64,000 bases of DNA from Ruania alkalisoli. GTDB taxonomy: Bacteria; Actinomycetota; Actinomycetes; Actinomycetales; Beutenbergiaceae. A program made the translations under genes and the position numbers. Positions within the stretch are counted from its first letter, which is position 1; each line of letters starts with the position of its first letter. A model generated the notes under the pieces. That model had not been told where the DNA came from and did no database searches. It worked only from the letters and a program-made list of their open reading frames with translations. This document shows, piece after piece, positions 1-8,776 of this stretch. The stretch is taken from the NCBI RefSeq assembly GCF_014960965.1, contig NZ_CP063169.1:777581-841580 (forward strand), read 5' to 3'.

Positions 1-384
1 GCCGCACTTGTGCGCGAGGCGGCCCGCAGCGACGTGCTCGGGATCGTCCGCAAGTCGCTGCCCGAGCACGAGGTACGAGAGGCGGTGCAGGCGGCCCTGC
101 GCGGGGAGACGGTGACGTCGCTGGAGTGGGCCGCTGCCCTCGACGCCGACCCTGACCTCCCCGACGCTCGCCTGAGCCCCCGTGAGCGCGAGATCCTCGC
201 TCTGTATGCCTCCGGGGAGCAGGCGAAGAGCGTGGCACGCGTCACCGGACTCACCGCCGCGACCGTGGCGAACTACATCAGCCGGATTCGCACCAAGTAC
301 GCCGATGTGGGCCGTCGGGCTGAGAGCCGCGTGGACCTGTACCACCGGGCCGTCGAAGACCGTCTCATCCAGGACGGCGGATGA
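1..384 (+). CDS. LuxR-type response regulator, 3' part (5' end outside window)
   Basis: The reading frame is open from the first base, so the gene begins before the window. The visible part is the end of a receiver domain (DVLGIVRKSLPEHEVREAV) followed by a GerE/LuxR helix-turn-helix starting at LSPREREILALYASGE, with the recognition helix around TAATVANYISRIRTKY. It is the DNA-binding output of a two-component system. Its stop overlaps the ATG of the histidine kinase gene by four bases (ATGA), so the two are translationally coupled and the kinase is its probable partner. A GTG at 10 could be read as a start, but it would fall inside the receiver domain. Target genes cannot be inferred. Confidence 0.85.
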   Translation, partial: AALVREAARSDVLGIVRKSLPEHEVREAVQAALRGETVTSLEWAAALDADPDLPDARLSPREREILALYASGEQAKSVARVTGLTAATVANYISRIRTKYADVGRRAESRVDLYHRAVEDRLIQDGG

Positions 385-1562
385 CCGAGTCCGGCGCACG
401 CGCCCGGATCGAACGCCTCGTCGTGGTCGCAGTAGGGGTGGCTGCTGCTGCGTACACGGTCGTGTGGCTCGCGCTCGCCCAGAGCCAGTTCGGGCTGCTC
501 ACCCCCGGGTGGGGGCCGCTGTTGTACGTCCTGTGCAGTGCCCTCCCAGTGCTGGCCGGTGCGCTCGCCTTCCTCGGCAGGTGGATCGGTGGACCCGCGG
601 GCCTGATGCGGTGGGCGCGAGTGGTTCTCGTGGGCTACTGCTGTGTCTACGCCTTCGCGTTGCTGGCGTGGGTTCCCCTGATGGTGGTTCCCACGATGCC
701 CGGCGAGGGTGCTCCGTGGACATGGCAGATCTCCTCTATCCCGACGTCGGCCGCTGCGGCGATCCTGTCCGCCCGCCTGGCCTGGGCGTACTACGGCGGC
801 GTCGTGGTCGCCACCACGCTGTTGCGTCAGCTGGCCTCACCCGGGCTGGAATGGCCGGTCGCCGTGCAGGACGGCCTGTTCCTGGCCATGCTGGCGGGGA
901 TCCTCACGCTGCTGATCCGGGTGACACTGGGTGCCGGTGGGGCGCTGGACGACGCCGCGGCGCAGGCACGAGATGCCGCCAGATCCGAGGCGGCGGCACG
1001 GAGCACCGCCTGGCACCGGGCACGGCTGGACGCACTCGTTCACGACCGCGTCCTGTCAGTCCTGCTCGCGGCCGGCCGGGCTGGGCCCGAGGCGCGCGAG
1101 CAGATCCGCAGCGCGGCACGGGCGGCCCTTGACGTGCTCGATCCCGCGGCCGAAGCCGCACCGATCTCCGGGCCGGAGATGGTGGCGCGACTGCGATCGG
1201 TTGTCCCCGACGGAGTGGTCGTGACGGTCGACAGTGCCGAAACTGCTGTTGCCACAGCGGCGGTGCCGGCCGATGTAGCCACCGCGCTCGTGGAGGCGGC
1301 GGGCGAGGCGGCGCGCAACAGCATGCGCCACGCCGGCCAAGCGCGCCGGGAGATCGCGATGCGCATCGATCACGGATCCGTTCGTATCACCGTGGCTGAT
1401 GACGGGCGAGGATTCGAGCCGGCGCACGTTCCGCCGTCGCGGCTGGGACTGCGGGCGAGCATCGTGGACAGGATGGCGAGCCTGACCGGAGGCCGTGCGC
1501 AAGTGCACTCCCGGCCCGGGCGCGGAACCGTGGTCACCCTCACCTGGACGCAGAGCCGATGA
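381..1562 (+). CDS. Membrane sensor histidine kinase (HisKA_3/HATPase type)
   Basis: 393 residues. About five hydrophobic segments fill residues 10-185. A coiled region follows, with an H-box near residue 218 (LVHDRVLSVLLAAGR) typical of HisKA_3 kinases that pair with LuxR-type regulators. The C-terminal ATPase domain has an N-box (EAAGEAARNSMRHAG), a G1 box (VADDGRGFEP) and a final G2-like segment (GRGTVVTLTW). The upstream gene is the matching response regulator, joined by ATGA; the downstream gene is also joined by ATGA. No extracellular sensor domain is visible, so the signal is probably membrane-linked. Kinase assignment is firm; the stimulus is unknown. Confidence 0.9.
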   Translation: MTESGARARIERLVVVAVGVAAAAYTVVWLALAQSQFGLLTPGWGPLLYVLCSALPVLAGALAFLGRWIGGPAGLMRWARVVLVGYCCVYAFALLAWVPLMVVPTMPGEGAPWTWQISSIPTSAAAAILSARLAWAYYGGVVVATTLLRQLASPGLEWPVAVQDGLFLAMLAGILTLLIRVTLGAGGALDDAAAQARDAARSEAAARSTAWHRARLDALVHDRVLSVLLAAGRAGPEAREQIRSAARAALDVLDPAAEAAPISGPEMVARLRSVVPDGVVVTVDSAETAVATAAVPADVATALVEAAGEAARNSMRHAGQARREIAMRIDHGSVRITVADDGRGFEPAHVPPSRLGLRASIVDRMASLTGGRAQVHSRPGRGTVVTLTWTQSR

Positions 1563-2584
1563 GTGGGCGGACCCTGGCCGGGTTCTTCCGGCTCGACGAG
1601 TGGCCGGGGCGGGTGATCCTCGCGCTCTTCACCCTCAGCAACACGGTCAACACCCTCGCCACGCTGAACGCCGTCCGTTCCCCGGTTGCTGCGGTAGCGG
1701 CGCTGATCCTCGCCACAGCGGGGGCGGTGCTGCTGTTGCTGCCCACCCGCTCCTCGCGCTATCCGCGCGCTGCCGCCTATGCCGTGGTCCTCATCGTCGT
1801 CGGGCTCTCGCTCGCCTCCTGGAACCTGCCCGCCTCCGGCTGGCCCGGCTGGGCCTCGTGGAACTGGTTCGCCAGCACGCTGCTGCTGATCGTGCTGGTG
1901 CTGCGCGGCCGCGTGCTCGCTGCGTGGATTGGCTTCGCTCTTCACGTGCTGTTGGTGTTCGGGTGGGTGGCCCAGGCCGGGCGCCCACTCATCCAAGGGG
2001 TCGAGTTCGTCGTGCACCATGCCGTGCTGCTGGTGGTGTTCACCGTGTTCTCGAGTGTGCTGCGCCGCACCATGAGATCGATCGCCCAGGTTGAGCAGGC
2101 GCACCTTGAGCTCGTCAGCAGCAGGGCCTGGGCTGACGCCGCAGCCGGTGCGCGCGAGGAGCGGGTGGCCCGCGTGACGTTGGCGGCTGGTGACCTGCTG
2201 GAGATCCTGAGTGCGGACACCCCGCTGACGGACCAGCACCAGCGGGAATGCCTACTGGCGGAAGCCACCATCCGCGATGTGCTGCGCGGAGGCGTCCTGG
2301 CCAGTGACGACGTGCTGGCGGCCGCGCGGGACGCGCGCTTGCGGCACGTGACGGTACAACTCCTCGATGACGGCGGCCCCTCGCGCCCGGACGGCGGTGA
2401 TCTCGAGCGGATGCACGAGGCGGCATGCGCCGCTCTTGAGCGCGCCGACGACGGGACGCTCACGATCCGGCGGCTTCCGCCAGGACGTCCCCAGCTGGCC
2501 ACGATCCGCCTGGCCACTGCGGGCCGTGCTGAACGGCTCGACGTGCCCGCGCGCACACCGCAGCGCGACGTAGCCGCGACATAG
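1559..2584 (+). CDS. Kinase-like membrane protein without catalytic motifs (candidate pseudokinase)
   Basis: 341 residues, overlapping the preceding kinase gene by ATGA. Residues 1-165 contain five or six membrane segments, and a coiled linker follows (QVEQAHLELVSSRAWADAA). The remainder lines up loosely with the kinase upstream, but the H-box position reads LAAGDLLEIL with no His, the N-box equivalent (HEAACAALERADDGTL) has no Asn, and no DxGxG box is present. My reading is a duplicated histidine kinase that kept the membrane and dimerisation parts and lost catalysis. It may modulate the neighbouring kinase. No other family was recognised. Confidence 0.6.
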   Translation: MSGRTLAGFFRLDEWPGRVILALFTLSNTVNTLATLNAVRSPVAAVAALILATAGAVLLLLPTRSSRYPRAAAYAVVLIVVGLSLASWNLPASGWPGWASWNWFASTLLLIVLVLRGRVLAAWIGFALHVLLVFGWVAQAGRPLIQGVEFVVHHAVLLVVFTVFSSVLRRTMRSIAQVEQAHLELVSSRAWADAAAGAREERVARVTLAAGDLLEILSADTPLTDQHQRECLLAEATIRDVLRGGVLASDDVLAAARDARLRHVTVQLLDDGGPSRPDGGDLERMHEAACAALERADDGTLTIRRLPPGRPQLATIRLATAGRAERLDVPARTPQRDVAAT

Positions 2585-2629
2585 GTTGGTGATCCTGACA
2601 GTATTGCCCGACCACTCCGAGGAGCGTCT

Positions 2630-3079
2630 GTGAGTGAGCCACCCTCTGTTGGTCGACCCCGACGGCGTTCAGCCAGGCTGGTCGTGATGGCCGCCATCGC
2701 CGTGGTGCTGGTTGTCGCAGTGATCGGTGGCATCTTGTGGTTCCGCGACGATACGTCCTCGCCTGCGCCGGTGGGGTCCGGCGACGCGGACGCACAGGCC
2801 GTGGCGGAGGTGTTGCGCGGCCTACCGCAGGATCCGGCGGCCGGTTTCAGCGCGGATGTCGCCGACGAGGTGGCGAGCGATCCGCACCAGTACGTGCCCG
2901 ATGGGGCGGTGATCGAACCGGATCAGGAATCGTGGCAGGAACTGGCCGAGGACATGGGCACGGTGGATCTGGTGATGACGATGCCGGACGGCACCCAGCG
3001 TGAGTACCGCGCCGTCATGATCCGTGAGGAGGGGGCGTGGGTGGTAGCCGCGACGATCGAGATCGAGGTGACGGGATGA
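2630..3079 (+). CDS. Small membrane-anchored protein of unknown function
   Basis: 149 residues, GTG start with GAGGAG five bases upstream (2619-2624). A basic N-terminus (RPRRRSARL) leads into one membrane segment at about residues 16-38, so the rest should lie outside the membrane. The outer part contains a repeated acidic pattern and a terminal segment (EEGAWVVAATIEIEV) like the last strand of NTF2-like or lumazine-binding-like folds. The stop overlaps the ATG of the lipase gene. I do not recognise the family. The coupling suggests a partner or chaperone of the secreted lipase, which is inference only. Confidence 0.7.
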   Translation: MSEPPSVGRPRRRSARLVVMAAIAVVLVVAVIGGILWFRDDTSSPAPVGSGDADAQAVAEVLRGLPQDPAAGFSADVADEVASDPHQYVPDGAVIEPDQESWQELAEDMGTVDLVMTMPDGTQREYRAVMIREEGAWVVAATIEIEVTG

Positions 3080-4689
3080 CCACGAGAGCGATGCCGATCG
3101 AGCGGCGGGGAGGCCGGCGTGTGGTGCTGTTCGCCGCGTTGCTGGTCGTGGCAGTTGTGCTCCTGACAGCGGTGGTTGCCAGGCCGGCGGGCGCCGCACC
3201 TGCGGGTCCGGATGGGGCGGATGACCCGGGCGCCCCGGAGTGCACCGGGAGCGGACTGACCCACGCCGGGATTGACCCGGCTGACACGGCGAACGATGGT
3301 TCCGCGCTGACCCACGTCCCGCTCCAGGACGGCAGCTTTGTCCCAGTTGTGCTGGTGCACGGGTGGCGGGGATCGGTCGGCACCTGGGATCTGCACATGG
3401 ACCTGAGCGAGAACGCGACGGCCGAACCGGGCACCTCGCACCGGTCGTTCGTGGGGAACCTGCAGGATGTTCCCGGGGTGAGCGTCTTCACCTTCGACTA
3501 TTCCAGTGTCAATACGTCCTGGGTGACAGCCCCGGCGATCGGGCCCACCCTGGCTACCCACATCGCCTGTTTGCACGATGCCTTCGGCCAGGACGTGATC
3601 GTGATCGCTCACTCGATGGGTGGCCTGGCCACGAGGCAGGCATTCGCCGAAGCCCCCGAGGCGGCCGAGATGGTCAGCCAGGTGATCACCTACGGGACGC
3701 CGAACACCGGCTCCGACCTTGCAGCTGGGGGAGTCACCACCGCGGTGGCGTTGCTCGCCGTGAATGCGGCACCCGATCCGGACCGCACGATTCGTGACCT
3801 GGCCGGCGACGCCGCCGTGGACCTGGCCACGGGCTCCCAGGCACTCGCCGAGCTGCCGGACTGGCCGGACGGGCCCGCGGTTCATGCCTTGTACGGCGAT
3901 ACCAGCATCGAGATCCCGACAATGGGCCTTCTCGCGGGCCCGCGCCCTGGCGGTATCACCGTGGAGATGGGTGACATGATCGTCCCCACCTCCTCCGCCA
4001 CAGCAGGGGCGAGTACCACCGACGGTGTCACGTGCGACTACTCCTACAGCCTGACCCGCCGGGCCGGCGAGGCAGTTGAAGAGCTCTTCCAGGTGCTGGG
4101 CACGGACCGTACCCGGGCAGGTAATCCGATCGGTGCGCGGGCCCCGTGTTTCCACGGCAATCTCATGCGTACCCTGGAGCTCCACAACGCGATGCTCGGG
4201 TATGTCGTCGACGACCTCGAGGCACGTGCTGTCCCCTCACTAGACCTCGACGAGAGCGCCGTGCCAGATGACCTGCGCGGCCAGTGGTGCTACCGCAGCA
4301 ACCCGGACGACTGTTTCAGTTTCGCGGAGCAACTAGTCGAGCACCCCGGAAGCCTGTTCCTCGACTCTGGATCGGGCGAAGTGCGCTCAGACGGCAGTGT
4401 GGCTTATGGATTCTGCTTCGATCTCGGCACGTTCACTGACCCTGACGGGTGCGCGCGGGCCAACCTCTCCGGCTACACATTCTTCCCTGCGGGCGTGCCG
4501 TGGGACTGCGAGGCGGCCAACCCCCGCACTAAGGCACCAGAGTCATCTCCGTGGGAGTACGAGGGTGGATGCAACCCCGACTTCAGCGATCAGCACGACC
4601 TGGCAGAGGACCGGCTGGTCAGGTGGGCGAACCATCCTTTCGACGAGGATCTGAGTTTCCACGATGCCGAGCCCTGGTATCGCCGCTGA
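3076..4689 (+). CDS. Secreted lipase / alpha-beta hydrolase
   Basis: 537 residues from the ATG at 3076, which overlaps the previous stop (ATGA); a start 39 bases upstream would put extra residues before the signal peptide. A signal peptide is clear: basic start, hydrophobic core (VVLFAALLVVAVVLL) and an Ala-rich cleavage region near residue 38. The mature part has the oxyanion-hole strand VVLVHGWRGS and the nucleophile elbow AHSMGG, with Ser as nucleophile, as in class-2-type lipases and related esterases. The C-terminal third is Cys-rich (pairs around CYRSNPDDC and WDCEAANP), suggesting disulfides outside the cell. Substrate is unknown. Confidence 0.85.
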   Translation: MTTRAMPIERRGGRRVVLFAALLVVAVVLLTAVVARPAGAAPAGPDGADDPGAPECTGSGLTHAGIDPADTANDGSALTHVPLQDGSFVPVVLVHGWRGSVGTWDLHMDLSENATAEPGTSHRSFVGNLQDVPGVSVFTFDYSSVNTSWVTAPAIGPTLATHIACLHDAFGQDVIVIAHSMGGLATRQAFAEAPEAAEMVSQVITYGTPNTGSDLAAGGVTTAVALLAVNAAPDPDRTIRDLAGDAAVDLATGSQALAELPDWPDGPAVHALYGDTSIEIPTMGLLAGPRPGGITVEMGDMIVPTSSATAGASTTDGVTCDYSYSLTRRAGEAVEELFQVLGTDRTRAGNPIGARAPCFHGNLMRTLELHNAMLGYVVDDLEARAVPSLDLDESAVPDDLRGQWCYRSNPDDCFSFAEQLVEHPGSLFLDSGSGEVRSDGSVAYGFCFDLGTFTDPDGCARANLSGYTFFPAGVPWDCEAANPRTKAPESSPWEYEGGCNPDFSDQHDLAEDRLVRWANHPFDEDLSFHDAEPWYRR

Positions 4690-4692
4690 CGT

Positions 4693-5198
4693 TCACCATT
4701 CCCACCCGAATCCGAACCCGACCCCCTCGGCCTCGATCGCCTCGACGAAACGGTGAGCTTCGCCGTCGGAGTTGAGCCGAACCGGCTCGGCGGAAACCGG
4801 CTCGGATTCCAGGTGGTCGGTGTTCCAGCGGCACCAATGAAGGCTGCGGGGGCGGCGGTCGAAGGCAACGTCGATGGCGACATTCCCGGAGCGTTTCAGG
4901 CTCACCCGCCGGAACAGCGGTTCGGGTGGCTCTTGGTAGGCGAGATCGTGCGGTACTCCAGGGACGCCGTCTGGCCGGCTTCGAGCGGTTCGGTGAAGGT
5001 GATGTCGACGGCATGGAGCCCCGGAATCCCGCTGGGGACCAACTCGGCCGCACGACCGCCGCGTGGCACCTGCACGACCGCGGCGTCGGTGTCGAAGCGG
5101 TACTGGAAGGTGGCCAGCGGGGCATGCGCGCGGATCACGTGCACGGTCCGCTGCCCTCGACTGGTGGGTCCGTCGGATTCGCGGCCACGCGAGCGATG
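4693..5198 (-). pseudogene. Frameshifted remnant, probably effector half of an XRE-type regulator
   Basis: Two overlapping minus-strand frames make one sensible protein. The first runs from 5144 (HVIRAHAPLATFQYRFDTDA to LEAGQTASLEYRTI). The second continues as AYQEPPEPLFRRVSLKRSGN down to the stop at 4693 (GFGFGWEW). The switch lies near 4938-4950 and needs a one-base-type shift. The frame is blocked by a stop at 5199-5201 and the upstream DNA shows no helix-turn-helix, so the N-terminal part is also missing. The C-terminal pattern resembles the ligand-binding half of actinobacterial XRE-family regulators; that family call is tentative. No other gene was seen in this 590-base stretch. Confidence 0.5.
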
Positions 5199-5280
5199 CT
5201 ATCGAGAATGCCCGCATGCATCGCCGGTGCTCGGCATACTGGGCCCGGAAGTCAGCAGGCCCACGTCTGAAGGAGACCCC

Positions 5281-5610
5281 ATGACCACCGTCACTGTGCC
5301 CGAGCCCGTTCATTCGTTCATCGAGACCGTCAATGCCCACGACGAGCAAGGCTTCCTCGACGCGTTCACAGCCGACGGTTTCGTGGACGACTGGGGCCGG
5401 GTCTTCACTGGCCGGGCGGAGATCAAGGGCTGGAGCGACAACGAGTTCATCGGCGCGACTGGCGTGCTCACCCCGAAGTCGGTCACCACTGACGGCGACC
5501 TCGTCACCGTGATTGGTGACTGGCGCAGCACCCACGCGAATGGGCTCTCCCGGTTCGCATTCCGGATCGCTGGTGACAAGCTCGCCTCGATGACCATCCG
5601 CGAAGGCTGA
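5281..5610 (+). CDS. SnoaL-like / NTF2-fold protein
   Basis: 109 residues from the ATG at 5281, which has AAGGAG just upstream (5270-5275). The order is typical of small SnoaL-like proteins: an N-terminal helix pair (FIETVNAHDEQGFLDAFTADG), a central GRAEIKGWSDNEF segment and C-terminal strands (TVIGDWRSTHANGLSRFAF). Members include small isomerases, cyclases and proteins without known activity. The frame is open further upstream, but that segment runs through the regulator remnant and has no family match, so the short form was chosen. Substrate is unknown. Confidence 0.8.
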   Translation: MTTVTVPEPVHSFIETVNAHDEQGFLDAFTADGFVDDWGRVFTGRAEIKGWSDNEFIGATGVLTPKSVTTDGDLVTVIGDWRSTHANGLSRFAFRIAGDKLASMTIREG

Positions 5611-5654
5611 GACCCGCAACGCCGCCGTTCCGAACGAGAAGGGTAACTTTCCAG

Positions 5655-6806
5655 ATGTCCGTACTTGCCCGCCCCTCCCACCGCCGTTCCGAGGTCGGTG
5701 CTGCGGAGTTGTTCTTCGACCTGGTCTACGTCTTCGCGATCATCCAGCTCTCCCACCTGCTGCTGCATCACCTCTCCTGGCACGGTGCCGCCGAGACGGT
5801 GATCGTGTTCGCCGCCGTCTGGTGGGGCTGGAACTACACGGCATGGGCGATGAACTGGCTCGACCCGCAGCGCACCGGCGTGCACCTGTTCACCGGGGTG
5901 CTGATGCTCGCCTCGCTCGGAATGGCGGTCGCGATCCCGGAGGCCTTCGGTGACAAGGCATGGCTGTTCGTCGCCTGCTATCTCTTCGCCGGCGTGCTGC
6001 GCCCGGTGATGATGATGGTGGTCTTCCGTGGCCAGCAGATGGCGGCGAACTACCGGATGCTGCTGCTGTGGACGCTCGGAGCAGGCGTCTTCTGGGTGGC
6101 GGGCGCGTTCGTCGATGACGAGCTTCGGCTGTGGATCTGGCTGATCGCGGTGGTGATCGACTACGCGGCGCCGCTGATGAACTTCCGTGTGCCGGGTGTG
6201 GGCGCGGCGCCGATGCAGCTGTGGGACACCGACGCCGAGCACCTCGCCGAGCGCAATCGCCTCGTGTTCATCATCGCCCTAGGCGAGTCGATCCTGCTGA
6301 TGGGTGGTGCCGTGGTGGACGCGGGCGATCTGACCGCGTCGCTGGCGCTCAGCCTGCTGCTGGGCTTCGCTGGGCTGTTCGTGCTTTGGTGGAACTACTT
6401 CGCGCTCGCCGGGCACCAGGTCGAAGGTGCCAAGACCACGACGGCGGCCCTGCGCTCCGCTTTCGCCTACGCCCATGCGTTCATGGTGCTGGGCGCGATC
6501 CTGTTCGCGGTCTCCGTGGAACTGCGTCTCTCCCACGAGCACCTGACGCCCACCGTGGTGATTGTGACCGTGGCCGGCCCGCTCGTGTACCTGGTCGGCA
6601 ACCTGCTCTACCTGGGCTCGCGGTTCGGCCGGTTCGCCCGTTCCCGGTTCGTGGCGATGGCCGCACTGGTGCTGATCGGCGCGGTGGGCGTGCTCGTGGC
6701 AGACCAGCTGCCCCCGGTGGTGCTGAGCCTGGCCGTGCTCGCGGTCACGGGCTCCTTGGCTGCTCTGACTGCCTACAGCCGGAGCATCTCCCACGCTGAA
6801 CGCTGA
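5655..6806 (+). CDS. ltrA: Low temperature requirement protein A (LtrA) family membrane protein
   Basis: 383 residues. The N-terminal block (EVGAAELFFDLVYVFAIIQL) is the hallmark of LtrA, and the later NRLVFIIALGESILLMGGAV segment is the second conserved block. About ten to twelve membrane segments cover the whole length. LtrA was named in Listeria for growth at low temperature; the biochemical role in actinobacteria is not established. It lies 44 bases after the SnoaL-like gene on the same strand and ends at a hairpin shared with the convergent Nudix gene. Confidence 0.9.
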   Translation: MSVLARPSHRRSEVGAAELFFDLVYVFAIIQLSHLLLHHLSWHGAAETVIVFAAVWWGWNYTAWAMNWLDPQRTGVHLFTGVLMLASLGMAVAIPEAFGDKAWLFVACYLFAGVLRPVMMMVVFRGQQMAANYRMLLLWTLGAGVFWVAGAFVDDELRLWIWLIAVVIDYAAPLMNFRVPGVGAAPMQLWDTDAEHLAERNRLVFIIALGESILLMGGAVVDAGDLTASLALSLLLGFAGLFVLWWNYFALAGHQVEGAKTTTAALRSAFAYAHAFMVLGAILFAVSVELRLSHEHLTPTVVIVTVAGPLVYLVGNLLYLGSRFGRFARSRFVAMAALVLIGAVGVLVADQLPPVVLSLAVLAVTGSLAALTAYSRSISHAER

Positions 6807-6845
6807 CTTCTTCGACTTCCGGCGGCGACGCCGAGGAAGTCAGCG
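6801..6845. terminator. Bidirectional terminator hairpin between ltrA and nudix gene
   Basis: Perfect 10-base arms (CGCTGACTTC at 6801-6810 and GAAGTCAGCG at 6836-6845) enclose a second, GC-rich stem (GGCG/CGCC). The left arm includes the ltrA stop codon. It sits between two convergent genes and has no clear T-tract. Confidence 0.5.
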
Positions 6846-6876
6846 TCCGCAGGTGGGCTCGTGGGACCTGGTGGGG

Positions 6877-7356
6877 CTAGCGGATGAAGCGTGGACCCGT
6901 GGCTGGGTCGTAGGCGAGGGCGTCGGCGATGCGTTGACGGGAAGTCTCCTGCAGGTCCTCGGGCAACACATCCGACGGGAACCAGGCCACCTCGAGGGAT
7001 TCGTCGTCGGCCACGTGCGCTGCGCCGTCGAGGTAGCGGCACCGGAAGGTGAGGTCGAGGTAACTGGCGCGGTCGCCGTTCGGGTAGGTGATCTCGTCCC
7101 CGCTGAGCGCTGAGACCAGGGCGTCCACCTCGACCCGGATCCCCGTCTCCTCGGCGACTTCCCGGATCGCAGCGACAGCCGGCTGTTCGCCCGGGTCGAG
7201 GATGCCGCTGATGACCGCCCAGCGGCCGGTGTCGGCACGGCGGCCGAGCAGGATGCGATCGTTGGCGTCGAACACCACGGCACTCACTCCGGAGAGCCAC
7301 AAGTGAGCGGTGCCCACGTGACGGCGGAGTTCGAGCACGAAGTCGGGGACTGGCAT
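6877..7356 (-). CDS. Nudix hydrolase
   Basis: 159 residues from the ATG at 7354-7356. Residues about 45-67 form the Nudix box (GILDPGEQPAVAAIREVAEE then TGI), with the REVAEETG core intact, so metal-dependent cleavage of a nucleoside-diphosphate-linked substrate is expected. The preceding strand (SGVSAVVFDANDRILLGRRA) is the usual entry to the fold. The frame is open further upstream but without Nudix similarity and through the leader of the divergent permease gene. Substrate is unknown; a housekeeping or nucleotide-sanitising role would fit. Confidence 0.88.
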   Translation of the reverse strand: MPVPDFVLELRRHVGTAHLWLSGVSAVVFDANDRILLGRRADTGRWAVISGILDPGEQPAVAAIREVAEETGIRVEVDALVSALSGDEITYPNGDRASYLDLTFRCRYLDGAAHVADDESLEVAWFPSDVLPEDLQETSRQRIADALAYDPATGPRFIR

Positions 7357-7459
7357 GGACCGATCCTCGCACGGTGGCGAGCGGGTTCCGTGGCATTGCC
7401 AGCCGCCCACTACGATCTGGCGAGGCCATGATCGTGGCGCGATCGAACGAGGGAGAACC

Positions 7460-8752
7460 GTGGGCAGCTGGACCCTGTACCGGGACGGAAAGACCATCGC
7501 ACCAGGAGAGGTGGTGGCACCCGGGCAGAGACTGAGCTGGCCGCGCACCATCGGCATCGGTGCCCAGCACGTGGTGGCGATGTTCGGTGCCACGTTCCTG
7601 GTGCCGTTGCTGACTGGTTTCCCGCCGGCGACCACGCTGTTCTTCTCCGCGATCGGGACGGCCGGGTTCCTGCTGATCACCCGGGGCCGGGTGCCGAGCT
7701 ACCTGGGCTCGTCTTTCGCGTTCATCGCCCCCATCGGTGCCGCGACGGCGTCGCAAGGGATGGCCACCGCCCTCGGGGGAGTGCTCGTGGTCGGCGTATT
7801 GCTCGCCGTGGTGGGCCTCGTGGTCCATCTCGCCGGGGCGCGCTGGATCGATGTGGTGATGCCGCCGATCGTCACCGGCACGATCGTGGCGCTCATCGGC
7901 CTGAACCTGGCTCCGGCTGCGTGGGGCAACGTGCAGGCCGCCCCCGTGACGGCGGTGGTCACCATCGCTGCCATCGTTCTGATCACCGTGCTGTTCCGGG
8001 GCCTGCTGGGCCGGTTGGCGATCCTGCTCGGTGTGCTGGTGGGCTACGCGGTCGCGGTGGCTCGCGGTGAGGTCGGCTTCGACGCTGTGCGGGATGCCGC
8101 CTGGGTGGGCCTGCCGCAGTTCACTGCTCCGCACTTCGATGTCGCGGTGCTCGGGCTGTTCGTGCCGGTGGTGCTGGTGCTGATCGCGGAGAACGTCGGC
8201 CACGTGAAGTCCGTAGCCGCGATGACGGGGGAGAACCTGGACGACGTGATGGGGCGCGCACTGCTGGCCGATGGTGTGGCGACGACGCTCGCCGGCGCCG
8301 GCGGCGGTTCGGGTACGACCACCTACGCCGAGAACATCGGCGTCATGGCGGCCACCAAGGTGTACTCGACGGCCGCATACTGGGTGGCGGCAGGATTCGC
8401 GCTGCTGCTGAGCCTGTCCCCGAAGTTCGGAGAGCTGGTGGCCACGGTGCCGGTCGGTGTGCTCGGCGGTGCTGGCACAGTGCTGTACGGCATGATCGGC
8501 ATCCTCGGTGCGCGCATCTGGGTGCAGAACAAGGTCGACTTCTCCGACCCTGTGAACCTCACGACCGCGGGTATCGCACTGGTGGTGGGGATCGCGAACT
8601 TCACCTGGGTCGCTGGTGATATGACGTTCGAGGGCATTGCTCTGGGCACGGCTGCGGCGCTGGGGATCTATCACGTCATGCGCGCTGTCGCCCGGTGGCG
8701 GGGCACGTCGGCGGAGCCGGCGAGCCCGGCGTCGGCGGCCAGGGAAGGCTGA
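7460..8752 (+). CDS. uraA: Uracil/xanthine permease (NCS2 family)
   Basis: 430 residues from the GTG at 7460, preceded by GAGGGAGAA. About 13-14 membrane segments. NCS2 signatures are visible: the early TIGIGAQHVVAMFGATFLVP block, the acidic LIAENVGHVKSVAAMTG motif that carries the substrate-binding Glu, and the Gly-rich GGGSGTTTYAENIGVM segment that binds the nucleobase. Together these fit a proton-coupled uracil importer; xanthine cannot be excluded. It is transcribed divergently from the Nudix gene. Confidence 0.9.
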   Translation: MGSWTLYRDGKTIAPGEVVAPGQRLSWPRTIGIGAQHVVAMFGATFLVPLLTGFPPATTLFFSAIGTAGFLLITRGRVPSYLGSSFAFIAPIGAATASQGMATALGGVLVVGVLLAVVGLVVHLAGARWIDVVMPPIVTGTIVALIGLNLAPAAWGNVQAAPVTAVVTIAAIVLITVLFRGLLGRLAILLGVLVGYAVAVARGEVGFDAVRDAAWVGLPQFTAPHFDVAVLGLFVPVVLVLIAENVGHVKSVAAMTGENLDDVMGRALLADGVATTLAGAGGGSGTTTYAENIGVMAATKVYSTAAYWVAAGFALLLSLSPKFGELVATVPVGVLGGAGTVLYGMIGILGARIWVQNKVDFSDPVNLTTAGIALVVGIANFTWVAGDMTFEGIALGTAAALGIYHVMRAVARWRGTSAEPASPASAAREG

Positions 8753-8776
8753 CGGTAGCCTGCGCCAGTCCTGTGG

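Noticed and set aside
2923-4185. 420-codon minus-strand frame over the lipase gene
   Set aside because: The + strand gene has a signal peptide and lipase motifs; the antisense frame has none.
4753-5280. N-terminal extension of the SnoaL-like gene
   Set aside because: Runs antisense to the regulator remnant and lacks similarity; the ATG at 5281 has a ribosome site.
6773-8674. 633-codon minus-strand frame across nudix gene and uraA
   Set aside because: Covers a clear permease and Nudix protein in other frames; His/Gln/Arg-rich composition typical of a shadow in high-G+C DNA.
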